Made by a program: the position numbers and the translations under genes
Shown here: positions 16,706 to 26,097 of the stretch, in pieces
Numbering within the stretch: the stretch's first letter is position 1
How the letters are laid out: each line of letters starts with the position of its first letter
The notes under the pieces: model-generated
Told to the model about the DNA's origin: nothing
Databases searched by the model: none
The model's input: only the letters and a program-made list of their open reading frames with translations
Assembly (NCBI GenBank): GCA_902825875.1
Contig: CADECP010000032.1
Coordinates: 1-64,000, forward strand
Length of the DNA stretch: 64,000 nucleotides
DNA from: an uncultured Acidobacteriota bacterium
GTDB lineage: Bacteria > Acidobacteriota > Blastocatellia > RBC074
Reading direction: 5' to 3'

Positions 16706-18189
16706 TGTTTTGCTCCATTGCCTCTGCCAAAGAACTTTGTCAGCCCGTTTGGCGAGAGAAAGTCATCCATGTCGAAATAATCAACAGGGACAGGGCCAAA
16801 GTTGAAAAGCTTTTGGTCAGCTTTGTTACGAGGCGGGGCGAAAAAGACAGCACAACGATTGAGCGGGCATTTTTCATTAAGCGCGAAATGGATGGCGTGA
16901 ATTAAACGTTCGCGCACCCAATCTTCTGCCGCTTCGTTGAAAACGATGATTAACCGGGCGGCCTTTCGCAATCGTTCTTCCAGGTCGGCCAGACTCAGCT
17001 TCGGGTCTTCGACACGAGGACTGATGATTACCGGCTCGTGAAATTTTTGCAGAAACTGATTCAGCCAGGAAACGTGCGAATAATCTTTGGGATGCGTATG
17101 CAGTAATGTGGCCACCTCTTCCGGTTTGGGCGGGGGCGGTGGTTTTAGTTGTTTCAAACGGTCGAGAATCTGGTCTGTAATAACGCTCACCGGTTCGCTG
17201 ACGAAGCGATAACCTGACGTTTCGCGCTCTCCATTCGCCAGTCCATCAAGTAACTTGCGTTGCGTCTCATCGCTGATGGATTTGATGTCCAGTGATTGCG
17301 GCACCCAAATTAACTGTGCCGGGGCGTGTTTCAAAGCCAACTGGATTTGTCGTTGCGGATAGTTATTGCTTTCATCTTCATCAATTGGCTGGCCGCGACG
17401 GTCGTTGAACAAATGCACAGACAGATTGGCACGTTTGAGTTGTTCAATCACTTTCGCTTCGTGTTGGGCGGCGGGATAGGGCGGGGGCATTCGCGGAATG
17501 ACTGTGACACCATTGCGAATAAGTTCATTTTCAACCAATGCTCGCCGCTCCTTCAGATCGTCGTGTGTGTAGGCCAGGAACACGATGTCTTTTTTTATTG
17601 TCTCCGGTTTTTCGCTGGGTGCGGGAATGGCGGATTGTTTGATGGCATTCAGCGTCGCGGCAATTTCATCGCTCAGCTTTCGAATTCGTTGACGAAACTC
17701 TTCGCTGTTGAAAGAAATCGGACGCCCTTTCTCTTTGCTTTCTCCGGCATCGTGAAAAGGCGATCCGATGCGACCTTTGAATTCTTCAGGCCATTCATGA
17801 GGCTGAAGGTTGTAAAGCAGAACATTGAAAATTCGTGAAGCATCGCCAACCTTCAAGCTACGACCTTGTAGCGCAGCGTTTTCGCTAAACCAGCGAACCT
17901 CTTTTTGGCAATACTCCGAATTCGCAAAGCCGACGGAATTTAGCGCCAGAAAAATGGCTGAATTGCTGATGGTGTGCCTGATGGCTTCGTCAAAGAACCG
18001 ATTGCCTTCCAGTTCCTTATCCCACCACAATTCGACTACATTCATTCGACCTGCAAATGCCTGGCTCAATTCTATTTCCAGATGGCGCAGAAACACCGTT
18101 ACCCAGCCGTCACTCAGGTCAGCAGTTTTATTGTCCACGCGGGCGTGGCTGATGAAAATGTCTGTTTCAAACTCCGGCAAAAAGGCCAT
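16702..18189 (-). CDS. TIR-domain effector with three TIR-like modules
   Basis: A 495-residue soluble protein starting at the ATG at 18189; upstream frame sequence is antisense to the neighbouring amidohydrolase. Residues 6-135 form a TIR domain: FETDIFISHARVDNK at strand A and SEYCQKEVRWF at 91-101, where E97 sits in the S-x-x-C-x-x-E position of the catalytic glutamate of TIR NADases. A second Rossmann-like module (about 200-300; KKDIVFLAYTHDDLKERR, ANLSVHLF) resembles TIR/DUF4062 folds. A third (about 365-475; EPVIISPRVEDPKLS, AARLIIVFNEAAEDW) looks similar but lacks an obvious catalytic glutamate. Proline-rich linkers separate them. It precedes and overlaps the STAND-WD40 gene, suggesting effector and sensor. 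Likely product activity is NAD+ cleavage by the first module (inference). Confidence 0.75.
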   Translation of the reverse strand: MAFLPEFETDIFISHARVDNKTADLSDGWVTVFLRHLEIELSQAFAGRMNVVELWWDKELEGNRFFDEAIRHTISNSAIFLALNSVGFANSEYCQKEVRWFSENAALQGRSLKVGDASRIFNVLLYNLQPHEWPEEFKGRIGSPFHDAGESKEKGRPISFNSEEFRQRIRKLSDEIAATLNAIKQSAIPAPSEKPETIKKDIVFLAYTHDDLKERRALVENELIRNGVTVIPRMPPPYPAAQHEAKVIEQLKRANLSVHLFNDRRGQPIDEDESNNYPQRQIQLALKHAPAQLIWVPQSLDIKSISDETQRKLLDGLANGERETSGYRFVSEPVSVITDQILDRLKQLKPPPPPKPEEVATLLHTHPKDYSHVSWLNQFLQKFHEPVIISPRVEDPKLSLADLEERLRKAARLIIVFNEAAEDWVRERLIHAIHFALNEKCPLNRCAVFFAPPRNKADQKLFNFGPVPVDYFDMDDFLSPNGLTKFFGRGNGAKQ

Positions 18190-18373
18190 AGCTAGATCGT
18201 CGCTCAAGTTGTGCTTTGGTACTGCTTCGGGACTCGGCTGCGGGTGGGAGCATAGCACCGCTATTCTTTGGCAACAACGGTTTTGACGCCGCTGACTGTT
18301 TACGAAGCGGAGCATTGCTGACGACAACTTTTTTCTTCGCCGAAAGCGGAGATTTGTTATCTTACCCGACGCT
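18190..18373. promoter_or_regulatory. Divergent promoter region
   Basis: This 184-bp gap lies between the divergently transcribed TIR gene and the amidohydrolase gene, so both promoters should be here. I could not pick convincing -35/-10 pairs and saw no strong palindrome. Confidence 0.4.
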
Positions 18374-19711
18374 ATGACCGACCGAATTCTGATCACCAAC
18401 GCCACCATCATCACGCTCGATCCGCAGAACCGCATCTTGCAGGGAAGCGTCGTCGTCGAACGCGGACGCATTGCCGCGATTGAATCGTACGCGCCGCACT
18501 CGGATTCCGGATTCGATGAAGTGATTGATGGGCGCGGGCGCGTGTTGTTGCCGGGCTTTGTGCAAACGCACATTCATCTTTGCCAGACGTTGTTTCGCGG
18601 AGCGGCGGACGACCTAGCGTTGATTGATTGGTTGAAACAGCGCGTCTGGCCGATGGAAGCGGCGCATACGCCGGAATCGCTTTATGCATCGGCGCGGTTG
18701 GGAATTGCGGAGTTAATAAAAGGCGGCACGACTTGCGCGCTGACGATGGAAACGGTCAATCACACCGACGTAGTGTTTCAAGCAGTCGAAGAATCCGGCT
18801 TCAGGGCTACGGTGGGCAAATGCATGATGGACGCGGGCGAAGGCGTTCCCGCTGAGTTGAACGAACAGACAGACGAATCAATCGCCGAATCGTTGCGACT
18901 GTTGAAACGCTGGCATGGAGCCGCCGACGGACGCATTCGCTATTGCTTCGCGCCGCGCTTCGCCGTCAGTTGTTCGCGCGAATTGCTGGAACGAGTTGCC
19001 AAACTCGCGCGCGAACACGGCGTACTGGTTCATACGCATGCTTCGGAAAACCGGGAAGAGATTGCCATAGTCGAACGCTTGAGCGGAAAGCGAAATGTAC
19101 ATTACTTGTGCGAACTTGGACTGACAGGTCAATATATTGTGCTAGCTCATTGCATTCACCTGGACGATTCCGAAATGGAAGTTCTGCGAACTACTGGCAC
19201 TCACGTCGCACATTGCCCTTCATCGAATCTGAAACTGGCTTCCGGCGTCGCGCGCGTTGTGGAAATGCTGGATCGCGGAATTTCCGTTTCACTCGGAGCC
19301 GACGGCGCCCCCTGCAACAACCGGCTGGATATTTTCACAGAGATGCGAACGGCTGCGTTGTTGCAAAAAGTCAGTCACGGCCCTGAATCGTTGCCGGCGT
19401 TGACGGCTCTGCGAATGGCGACAATCAACGGAGCGAAAGCTCTGGGCTTGGCGGATGAAATCGGCAGCATCGAAATCGGCAAACGAGCCGATTTGGTTTT
19501 GATGAACTTGAACTCGTTGAACGCTGTTCCCAGCTTCGATCCGGTTTCGACGATTGTTTACGCCGCTGACCCAGCCAATGTCGAAACGGTGATTATTGAC
19601 GGCAAAATTGTGTTGAAACAAAGAGAACTGCTGACTCTGGACGAAAATCAAGTACTGGCAGAAGCTCGAAAATACGCCGAGCGATTCGCCGCCATTCGGC
19701 GTCAAGCTTAA
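18374..19711 (+). CDS. Amidohydrolase, SAH/MTA deaminase-like
   Basis: A 445-residue cytosolic metal-dependent hydrolase of the TrzN/MtaD group. Visible metal-site motifs: THIHL (about 66-70) at the first strand, HTHASEN (about 216) and HCIHLDD (about 245) for later ligands, and [11 protein letters not shown] (about 310-320) with the catalytic aspartate. The small N- and C-terminal beta domain is present ([19 protein letters not shown]-type segment and [11 protein letters not shown]). Members deaminate S-adenosylhomocysteine, methylthioadenosine or 5'-deoxyadenosine, or dechlorinate/deaminate triazines; the substrate cannot be fixed from sequence alone. It is monocistronic, followed by a strong terminator, and divergent from the TIR operon. 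Confidence 0.85.
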   Translation: MTDRILITNATIITLDPQNRILQGSVVVERGRIAAIESYAPHSDSGFDEVIDGRGRVLLPGFVQTHIHLCQTLFRGAADDLALIDWLKQRVWPMEAAHTPESLYASARLGIAELIKGGTTCALTMETVNHTDVVFQAVEESGFRATVGKCMMDAGEGVPAELNEQTDESIAESLRLLKRWHGAADGRIRYCFAPRFAVSCSRELLERVAKLAREHGVLVHTHASENREEIAIVERLSGKRNVHYLCELGLTGQYIVLAHCIHLDDSEMEVLRTTGTHVAHCPSSNLKLASGVARVVEMLDRGISVSLGADGAPCNNRLDIFTEMRTAALLQKVSHGPESLPALTALRMATINGAKALGLADEIGSIEIGKRADLVLMNLNSLNAVPSFDPVSTIVYAADPANVETVIIDGKIVLKQRELLTLDENQVLAEARKYAERFAAIRRQA

Positions 19712-19716
19712 ACGGC

Positions 19717-19765
19717 AAAGGCCGATAGGTGATCTTTCGATGGCTTATCGGCCTTTGAGTTTTTT
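19717..19765 (+). terminator. Rho-independent terminator after the amidohydrolase
   Basis: Perfect 11-bp stem AAAGGCCGATA (19717-19727) with TATCGGCCTTT (19746-19756), followed by GAGTTTTTT. It lies 6 bp after the stop codon and could also stop the convergent bactofilin transcript. Confidence 0.85.
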
Positions 19766-19782
19766 GTGAGTTGGTTTTTGGG

Positions 19783-20220
19783 TTAAACAGCGTCAGCCGT
19801 CTTGAATGGTTTCATTTCAGCCATCTTCTGGTCTGGCTTGTTCAAGCCTTTCGCGTCTTTGCCATCAATCATGTGGCTCTTGCCGTCAAACACCGCTCCG
19901 TGTTCGATAATCAGCGACGGCGAAAAAATATCGCCGTAAACGCGACCACTCGGATGAATTTTCACGCTGGTTTTTGCCGTGATAGTTCCTTCCACAATGC
20001 CGCTGACTTCGACAACTCCCGCCTTGACTGTGGCTTTGACGCGGCCTTTTTCCATCACCAACAAACTGCCGGAATCGGAAGTGATCGTGCCGGAAATTGA
20101 AGCATCAACGCGCATAATTTCCGTGAATTTGATTTCTCCGACGATGTCAGTGCCTTCACCCAGAAAACTGCGAAGATCGGTGGGACCGTCATTGGACGAT
20201 GATCTGCTGCCAAATTTCAT
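19783..20220 (-). CDS. Bactofilin
   Basis: A 145-residue bactofilin-family cytoskeletal protein. The right-handed beta-helix core (about 20-115) shows repeated short strands such as VDASISGTITSDSGSLLVME, VEVSGIVEGTITAK and SGRVYGDIFSPSLIIEHGA. The tails are short, polar and probably unstructured. Bactofilins polymerise without nucleotides and scaffold envelope or chromosome-segregation proteins. It follows parB on the same strand after about 110 bp. In Myxococcus, bactofilins organise ParAB-parS near the poles, so a link to segregation is plausible but inferred. Confidence 0.9.
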   Translation of the reverse strand: MKFGSRSSSNDGPTDLRSFLGEGTDIVGEIKFTEIMRVDASISGTITSDSGSLLVMEKGRVKATVKAGVVEVSGIVEGTITAKTSVKIHPSGRVYGDIFSPSLIIEHGAVFDGKSHMIDGKDAKGLNKPDQKMAEMKPFKTADAV

Positions 20221-20332
20221 AAAAACGCCTCCTAAACTGAATTTGTGGACGATTGAATTTGATAAGAAGGGGCTTTGCCGATGATAGAAGATTGTCGCGT
20301 GGAAACCCGTGTTCGCGGTGTGCGGGGGAGGG

Positions 20333-21190
20333 CTAAGCGTCTGACTTCCGCATTATGATCGAATATATCCTGTCCAATTCACTCATCGAACCGAACTCTA
20401 TTTCGATCTTGCCTCCATTCTGACTTTGGTTGATCTTGACTGGAGTGCCAAGAAACCGTTTCAACTTTAACTCGGCGGCGCGGATGTTAGCATCATTGTT
20501 TTTTGGTGTCGAGCTTTCTCTAATTGATGCGCCAGAAGTCGCACGTTTAACCGCTTGTTCTGTATCGCGGACAGACAATTTGCCAGCAATGATCTCTTCG
20601 GCCAGTTTCAATTGGTCAGCTTCCGATTCCAATCCGAGCAGGGCGCGAGCATGTCCCATCGAAAGTAGCTCTTCTTCCAGCATCTTTTGGATTTGTGCCG
20701 GAAGTTTCAGGAGCCGCAGATAATTGGCAATCGAAGATCGGTCTTTGCCTACGCGCTGAGCAACTTCGTCCTGCGTCAATCCCAGGGTTTGAATCAGCCG
20801 CTGATAAGCCAGAGCTTCTTCAATCGGATTCAGTTCGGCACGTTGGATGTTTTCGATCAGCGCAAGTTCCAGCAACTTGGCGTCGGGAATGCTGCGGATG
20901 ACGGCGTTGACCTTGTGCAATCCGGCTCGCTGAGCGGCGCGCCAGCGGCGTTCACCCGCAACAATCTGATACCGCCCGCTGGCGATTCGGCGCAGCAGAA
21001 TTGGTTGCACTAAGCCATTGGCTTTGATGGATTGTGCCAGTTCTTCCAGCTTCGTTTCGTTGAAATGGTATCGCGGCTGATCCGGATTCGGTTCGATCAG
21101 GTCAATATCTACTTCCAAAAGTTCGTCGCCTTGAGCCAGCGAATCGGCCAGCAGAGCACTAAGCCCTCGCCCTAAAGCTCTTTTTGTCAT
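20333..21190 (-). CDS. parB: Chromosome-partitioning protein ParB
   Basis: A 285-residue ParB/Spo0J protein that loads on parS and slides as a CTP-dependent clamp. The start is MTKRALGRGLSALL, the usual N-terminal ParA-interacting sequence. The ParB/sulfiredoxin-like domain (about 20-115) holds the GERRWRAAQRAG motif that contacts CTP. A helix-turn-helix follows (LTQDEVAQRVGKDRSSIANY, about 140-160). The C-terminal dimerisation region ends EFGSMSELDRIYSIIMRK. It overlaps the end of parA by 32 nt, so the two are translated from one message. Two parS-like sites sit upstream of parA. Confidence 0.97.
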   Translation of the reverse strand: MTKRALGRGLSALLADSLAQGDELLEVDIDLIEPNPDQPRYHFNETKLEELAQSIKANGLVQPILLRRIASGRYQIVAGERRWRAAQRAGLHKVNAVIRSIPDAKLLELALIENIQRAELNPIEEALAYQRLIQTLGLTQDEVAQRVGKDRSSIANYLRLLKLPAQIQKMLEEELLSMGHARALLGLESEADQLKLAEEIIAGKLSVRDTEQAVKRATSGASIRESSTPKNNDANIRAAELKLKRFLGTPVKINQSQNGGKIEIEFGSMSELDRIYSIIMRKSDA

Positions 21191-21944
21191 TTTCCATTAC
21201 CTCTTTTGCAAGGTTCATATAACTTTCCGACCCACGCGATTTGATGTCGTACAAAATGATCGGCTTACCGTGACTTGGGGCTTCGGCCAGTTTTATGTTT
21301 CGCGGAACCACGGTGTCGAACACCTGGCTGCCCAAAAAATCCCGCAAATCCGACACTACCTGATTGGCCAGATTGGTTCGTTCGTCGTACATCGTGAGCA
21401 AAAAGCCCTCAACTGCCAGAGTCGTATTCAAGCTGCGGCGAATTCTGACCAGCGTGTCCCACAGGTCGGTGACGCCTTCCAGCGCGAAATACTCACATTG
21501 AATCGGGACAATCACCGAATCGGAAGCCGCCAGGGCGTTCAAATTCAATAAACCCAGACTCGGCGGGCAGTCCAAAATGATGTATTCAAAATTGGCGCGT
21601 TCTTCGGCCAGGACATTTTTCAGAAAAAACTCTCTACCTTCACTGTCAATCAATTCGACTTCAGCGCCAGCCAGATTGCGGTCAGAGGGAGCAACTTTCA
21701 AATACTCCAATTCGGTGCTGAGCAGAATTTTTCCGATTGGCTCCTGCATCACCAGCGAATGGTAGACACCACGTTTGAACGAGCCTTTTTTTATACCAAT
21801 TCCGCTGGTCGCATTGGCTTGCGGATCAAGGTCAATCAGCAAAGTTGGAATTTCAGCGACCGCCAAGGATGCTGCCAGATTAATTGCGGTTGTGGTTTTA
21901 CCAACACCGCCTTTTTGATTCGAAATTGCGATGACTTTTCCCAT
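21159..21944 (-). CDS. parA: Chromosome-partitioning ATPase ParA
   Basis: A 261-residue ParA/Soj (MinD/ParA) ATPase. The deviant Walker A KGGVGKTTTAINLAASL is at about 10-26, the Walker A' DLDPQANAT at about 40-48 and Walker B YIILDCPPSLGLL at about 121-133. Length is typical of chromosomal Soj without an N-terminal extension. ATP-bound dimers coat the nucleoid and are released by ParB bound at parS, moving origins apart. It overlaps parB. The 131-bp gap upstream carries the parS sites, which may also modulate its promoter. Confidence 0.97.
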   Translation of the reverse strand: MGKVIAISNQKGGVGKTTTAINLAASLAVAEIPTLLIDLDPQANATSGIGIKKGSFKRGVYHSLVMQEPIGKILLSTELEYLKVAPSDRNLAGAEVELIDSEGREFFLKNVLAEERANFEYIILDCPPSLGLLNLNALAASDSVIVPIQCEYFALEGVTDLWDTLVRIRRSLNTTLAVEGFLLTMYDERTNLANQVVSDLRDFLGSQVFDTVVPRNIKLAEAPSHGKPIILYDIKSRGSESYMNLAKEVMENDKKSFRARA

Positions 21945-22013
21945 TTGTACCTGCTTGAGGAGACTTTCAACTGACGCTTCACGCGAAGCGGCACATTACC
22001 ATAAGCATTGAAT

Positions 22014-22029
22014 CGTTTCACGTGGAACT
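22014..22029. promoter_or_regulatory. parS-like site 1
   Basis: The 16-mer CGTTTCACGTGGAACT differs from the parS core GTTTCACGTGAAAC at one base. It lies between parA and rsmG, 70 bp upstream of the parA start. Expected ParB loading site. Confidence 0.8.
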
Positions 22030-22071
22030 CAGGCGGCAGAGAAGAATGAAGTGGAAAAACTCAGCTTGATA

Positions 22072-22087
22072 GGTTTCACGTGAAACA
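22072..22087. promoter_or_regulatory. parS site 2 overlapping the rsmG stop
   Basis: GGTTTCACGTGAAACA contains the perfect 14-bp palindromic parS core GTTTCACGTGAAAC (22073-22086). It overlaps the last codons and the TGA of rsmG, so the C-terminal Cys-Phe-Thr residues are encoded within the site. Confidence 0.92.
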
Positions 22088-22717
22088 TTCGGCAGCGACA
22101 ACAAAGCGGCGGTCAGATTCAGGAATTGGAGCCATCTTCAGTCGAAATGAGGATTCAAGCTCCAGCCTGAACAAATTGCCAAAATCCTCCGCCCCTAAAA
22201 CGATCAATTGCCGACAATTTCTCCCCAAAGCGACCATTTCGGAAACGACGCCTTCCATTTGCTCAACTGCGCGGGCAATAAGGCAGGAATTTTCCGAAAA
22301 ACCGCCAAGCGATTCGATTCTGGCCTCAACGATTTTGGTATTCACCAAGTTCAGCGACGAAACCGCCTCTTCCAAAAAGATGATCTTGTTGCGACGCGAT
22401 TCAACCAGATTGACCGCCAGTTCCGGCCTGAGCACGGAAATAGGAATTCCGGGAATTCCCAATCCGGTTCCCAAGTCCCAAAGTTGACCTACGGAAGGCA
22501 ATATAAAAGTCTCGGCAAAATCCGATTCGAAAATATGACGGTGAAAAAAAGAGAAAGGATCAGTCAGCGTGGTCAGATGGAGTCTGGGATTCCATTTCAG
22601 AACCAGTTCGTAATACGTCGCCAGTCGTTCGCGCTCAAAATCTGAAAACGCGACTCCGTTCGAGCGCCTTCGATCAACTAGCAGGTCTTCAAATTGACGA
22701 AGCTGACTTTGACTCAC
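22076..22717 (-). CDS. rsmG: 16S rRNA (guanine-527-N7)-methyltransferase
   Basis: A 213-residue RsmG/GidB protein that methylates G527 of 16S rRNA with S-adenosylmethionine. The SAM-binding motif LWDLGTGLGIPGIPISVLRP is at about 75-95, followed by LVESRRNKIIFLEEAV, and LIARAVEQ occupies the later catalytic loop region. Length is typical. Its start overlaps the mnmG stop by 4 nt, the classic gidA-gidB arrangement next to parAB, and its stop lies inside a parS site. Confidence 0.95.
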   Translation of the reverse strand: MSQSQLRQFEDLLVDRRRSNGVAFSDFERERLATYYELVLKWNPRLHLTTLTDPFSFFHRHIFESDFAETFILPSVGQLWDLGTGLGIPGIPISVLRPELAVNLVESRRNKIIFLEEAVSSLNLVNTKIVEARIESLGGFSENSCLIARAVEQMEGVVSEMVALGRNCRQLIVLGAEDFGNLFRLELESSFRLKMAPIPESDRRFVVAAECFT

Positions 22718-24603
22718 GATTGTTGCTGGCGGGAAATCAGTTCTACGTGGACGGTCAGCAGAGAAAGCGCCGCCGGAGTAATTCCCGGAATTCGCATCGC
22801 CTGACCGATGGTTTGCGGGCGAACGCGATTCAGCCGTTCGATCATTTCGTTCGACAAACCGGGAAGCTGCGAAAAAATTAGGCTTGGCGGAATGATTCGG
22901 TCGGCAGCTTTGGCCAATCGAGCCGCCATCGTTTCCTGCGAAGCCAGGTAGCCTTGATACTTGAAATCAGTCACGACCGTCATCAGTTCGTTCAGATCGT
23001 CAGTCGGTCGCAGAGTTGCGGGCAATAAATGAACCAAATGTTCGGGCTGGACTTCCGGTCGTTTGGCCAAATGAGCAAGATTGACCGCTTCCGGCAAATT
23101 GACGCCTGACGTTTCGGAAAATTTTTGAAAACCATCTGACTTGGTAGAAATGGTTGTGCGGCGGAAAAACTCTCGAAGCTGTTCTTTGCGCTTCAGTCGA
23201 GCGACAAAATCCTGATAACGATCTTCGCGCAGCATTCCCAACTTATAACCAACCTCGCTCAAGCGCTCGTCAGCGTTATCAATCCGAAGTTTCAATCGCT
23301 GTTCAGCACGGGAAGTGAACATTCGATACGGTTCGTCCACACCTTGAGTCACCAGATCGTCAATCAAGATGCCAATGTAAGCTTCGTCGCGTTTGATAAC
23401 CAGAGGTTCCTGCCGATGAACATACCGAGCGGCATTGATTCCGGCGATGATTCCTTGAGCACCAGCTTCTTCGTAACCAGTCGTTCCGTTGACCTGACCG
23501 GCGTTGAACAGACCTTTCAATCGTTTGGTTTCCAGCGAAGGCCAAAGCTCAGTTGGGTCAACCATGTCGTATTCGATGGCGTAACCTGGACGGATAATCG
23601 CTACATTTTCCATTCCGGGAATTTGCCGAACCAGTTCGCGCTGCAAATCGGCGGGCAGGCTGGTCGAAAAGCCGTTCAGATATGTTTCGTAGGTGTCGAA
23701 GCCTTCCGGTTCCAGAAACAATTGATGCCGATCTTTGTCCGGGAATTTTACGATTTTGTCTTCGATGGAAGGGCAGTAACGCGGCCCAATCCCTTTTATC
23801 TGACCGCTGTACAGCGGCGACCGGTTTATATTGTCGCGGATGTGCTGGTGAACCTTGTCGGTCGTATAGCCGATGTAACAGGAAATCTGCCGCTGAGTAA
23901 TCGCCTTTGTCGTGAAAGAAAACGGCGTCGGATTCTGATCTCCAGGCTGTTCTTCAAACTGTTTCAGATCAATCGTGCGGCTATCCAATCGCGGAGGCGT
24001 TCCAGTTTTCAGTCGGGAAATGCGAAATCCATGATGGCGCAAATTTTCGGCCAGTTTGATCGAAGGCAGTTCTCCTGAACGACCGGCAGAGAATCGCTTT
24101 TCGCCGATGTGAATCAATCCGTTCAAAAACGTGCCGGTGGTGACAACAACGGCTTCGGCTCTCAGTCGTCGCCCGTCCATCAACTCCAATCCGATGACGC
24201 GCCCCTCTTCGACCATAATTTCGGTAACCTCGCCTTGTCGCAAAAACAGATTCGGAATGGATTCCAGTTCGCGCCGCATCTGTTTGCGATAGAGCGCGCG
24301 GTCGGCTTGCGCTCGCGGAGCCTGTACCGCCGGGCCACGACTGCGGTTGAGCATGCGGAATTGAATTCCGGTCTGATCAATCACTCGCCCCATCAATCCT
24401 CCGAGCGCGTCAATTTCCCGAACCAGATGACCTTTGGCAATTCCACCGATGGCCGGGTTGCATGACATTTGCGCGACCAGATCAAGATTGAAAGTGACGA
24501 TGGCCGTTTTGGCTCCTAGCTGAGCCGAGGCGTTCGCGGCTTCGCATCCGGCGTGACCCGCGCCGATGACAACCACATCGAAGATTTCGTCAAACTGCGA
24601 CAT
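22714..24603 (-). CDS. mnmG: tRNA uridine-5-carboxymethylaminomethyl modification enzyme MnmG
   Basis: A 629-residue MnmG/GidA flavoprotein that, with MnmE, installs the cmnm5 group at U34 of certain tRNAs. The FAD-binding VVIGAGHAGCEAANASAQLG is at about 11-30, SCNPAIGGIAKGHLVREIDA at about 49-68, and the GidA signature around ALGGLMGRVIDQTGIQFRML follows. The C-terminal MnmE-binding helical domain is present (PGLSNEMIERL; RPQTIGQAMRIPGITPAA). Full length for the family. It overlaps rsmG by 4 nt and follows mnmE after 25 bp. Confidence 0.97.
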   Translation of the reverse strand: MSQFDEIFDVVVIGAGHAGCEAANASAQLGAKTAIVTFNLDLVAQMSCNPAIGGIAKGHLVREIDALGGLMGRVIDQTGIQFRMLNRSRGPAVQAPRAQADRALYRKQMRRELESIPNLFLRQGEVTEIMVEEGRVIGLELMDGRRLRAEAVVVTTGTFLNGLIHIGEKRFSAGRSGELPSIKLAENLRHHGFRISRLKTGTPPRLDSRTIDLKQFEEQPGDQNPTPFSFTTKAITQRQISCYIGYTTDKVHQHIRDNINRSPLYSGQIKGIGPRYCPSIEDKIVKFPDKDRHQLFLEPEGFDTYETYLNGFSTSLPADLQRELVRQIPGMENVAIIRPGYAIEYDMVDPTELWPSLETKRLKGLFNAGQVNGTTGYEEAGAQGIIAGINAARYVHRQEPLVIKRDEAYIGILIDDLVTQGVDEPYRMFTSRAEQRLKLRIDNADERLSEVGYKLGMLREDRYQDFVARLKRKEQLREFFRRTTISTKSDGFQKFSETSGVNLPEAVNLAHLAKRPEVQPEHLVHLLPATLRPTDDLNELMTVVTDFKYQGYLASQETMAARLAKAADRIIPPSLIFSQLPGLSNEMIERLNRVRPQTIGQAMRIPGITPAALSLLTVHVELISRQQQS

Positions 24604-24628
24604 ACGACCTCAGCCAAAATTCTGCGGC

Positions 24629-26005
24629 TTACTTTCCAATGCAGAAGGTAGAAAAAATCTGATTGATGATGTCGGCGATCAACGTCTCGCCGGTGATGAC
24701 GCCCAAAGTTTTAAGAGCCTGGTGCAAATTCGCCAATGCGATTTCTTCGGTGAACCCGGAAAGCAAATCCTGCTTCGCTTGTCGCAACGAATCCAGCGTT
24801 TGCTCCAAAGCCTGATAGTGACGTTCGTTGGTGATTATAGCACTCTCGTTCATTTGCCAGCTTTCGGCAACGAACTGCCGATAAATGAATTGCTTCAACT
24901 CTTCAATACCTTCGCCGGTCAAAGCCGATACGCGCAACAGCGGTGCGCGCTCGGTCAAAAAGCGAAGCGACGCTTCCGATAATTCCGCGCCGAGATCACA
25001 CTTGTTGACGACGAAAAGATTGACAGGGAATTGAGCCAACAATTCTTTTTCGTCGTCCGGCAAAGTCGAATTCGATTCGACGACGGCAATCACGAAGTCG
25101 GCTTCGCTTATGGCAGAGCGAGTTCGCTCGACGCCGATTTTTTCGATCAGGTCTTCGGTTTCTCGAATGCCTGCGGTGTCAATCAGGTCAATCGGTATTC
25201 CGTTGATTGAAAACGACTCGTTCAAGGTGTCGCGCGTTGTGCCAGGCAAGTGCGTAACGATGGCACGATCTCGTCCTAGAAGAGAATTGAACAAAGAAGA
25301 TTTGCCGACATTCGGGCGACCGATCAGCGCGAGTTTGATTCCCGACCGAATCAACTTGCCTACGCGATAACTGGAAGCTAGCCGGGAAAGCTGTTCGATG
25401 AAATCATCAATTCGGTTGAGAAACAGAGTCAGATTCAGCGGGTCAAGATCGTCTTCGACAAATTCGACTGAGGATTCAAAATGGACGATCAATTCGATCA
25501 GGCCGTCTTTGATCGGTTTCAACTGCCGAGCCATTTCTCCACGAAGCTGCCGAACAGCGAGCCGCGCTTGATAAGTCGTTTGCGAATGAATCAGGTCTTT
25601 GATGGCTTCGGCCTGAGTCAGATCAAGCCGTTGGTTCAAAAATGCTCGAAGACTGAATTCGCCGGGTTGAGCCAGTTCCGCGCCGAGCGAAGTCAACAGC
25701 CGCACCACTTCAGCCAAAACAACAGGGCTGCCGTGACAGGAAATTTCGACAACGTCTTCGCCTGTGAACGAATGTGGAGCTTTGAACCAGGTGACTACAG
25801 CTTCGTCAATTTCGACGGCGGTTCCAGGATTGAGCAGATGTTGCAGGGAAGCGTGCTGAGGAACGAATTTGAGTTCGTGCCCGTCGGCCAGCAATTTTCG
25901 CAGCAGAGACAAAGACTGACTTCCGCTGAGCCGGATGACGCCCAAGCCGCCGTAACCGGGCGGCGTCGCAACGGCCACAATCGTCTTCAAATCGGAGGTC
26001 TTCAT
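24629..26005 (-). CDS. mnmE: tRNA modification GTPase MnmE
   Basis: A 458-residue MnmE/TrmE protein, partner of MnmG in cmnm5U34 synthesis. The N-terminal tetrahydrofolate-binding domain (1-120) starts [21 protein letters not shown] helical domain and an inserted Ras-like G domain follow, with the P-loop [15 protein letters not shown] at about 228-242, the switch [10 protein letters not shown] and the NKCD element. The invariant C-terminal CIGK is intact. Same strand and gene order as mnmG-rsmG-parAB. Confidence 0.97.
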   Translation of the reverse strand: MKTSDLKTIVAVATPPGYGGLGVIRLSGSQSLSLLRKLLADGHELKFVPQHASLQHLLNPGTAVEIDEAVVTWFKAPHSFTGEDVVEISCHGSPVVLAEVVRLLTSLGAELAQPGEFSLRAFLNQRLDLTQAEAIKDLIHSQTTYQARLAVRQLRGEMARQLKPIKDGLIELIVHFESSVEFVEDDLDPLNLTLFLNRIDDFIEQLSRLASSYRVGKLIRSGIKLALIGRPNVGKSSLFNSLLGRDRAIVTHLPGTTRDTLNESFSINGIPIDLIDTAGIRETEDLIEKIGVERTRSAISEADFVIAVVESNSTLPDDEKELLAQFPVNLFVVNKCDLGAELSEASLRFLTERAPLLRVSALTGEGIEELKQFIYRQFVAESWQMNESAIITNERHYQALEQTLDSLRQAKQDLLSGFTEEIALANLHQALKTLGVITGETLIADIINQIFSTFCIGK

Positions 26006-26097
26006 TGCACAAGTTGGGCATAAACTGGCTGGCCGGAAAACCGTAAGGGAAGTAAGGGAAGTAGTTGACGGGAAGTTTTTGATCGTGCAACCTGATG

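Noticed and set aside
18190-18573. N-terminal extension of the TIR protein by 128 codons
   Set aside because: That part is antisense to the amidohydrolase gene and basic/low-quality; the TIR fold begins directly after the ATG at 18189.
21973-21986. Third parS-like palindrome GCTTCACGCGAAGC
   Set aside because: It is palindromic and close to the two parS sites but differs from the core at four positions, too many to call a ParB site.
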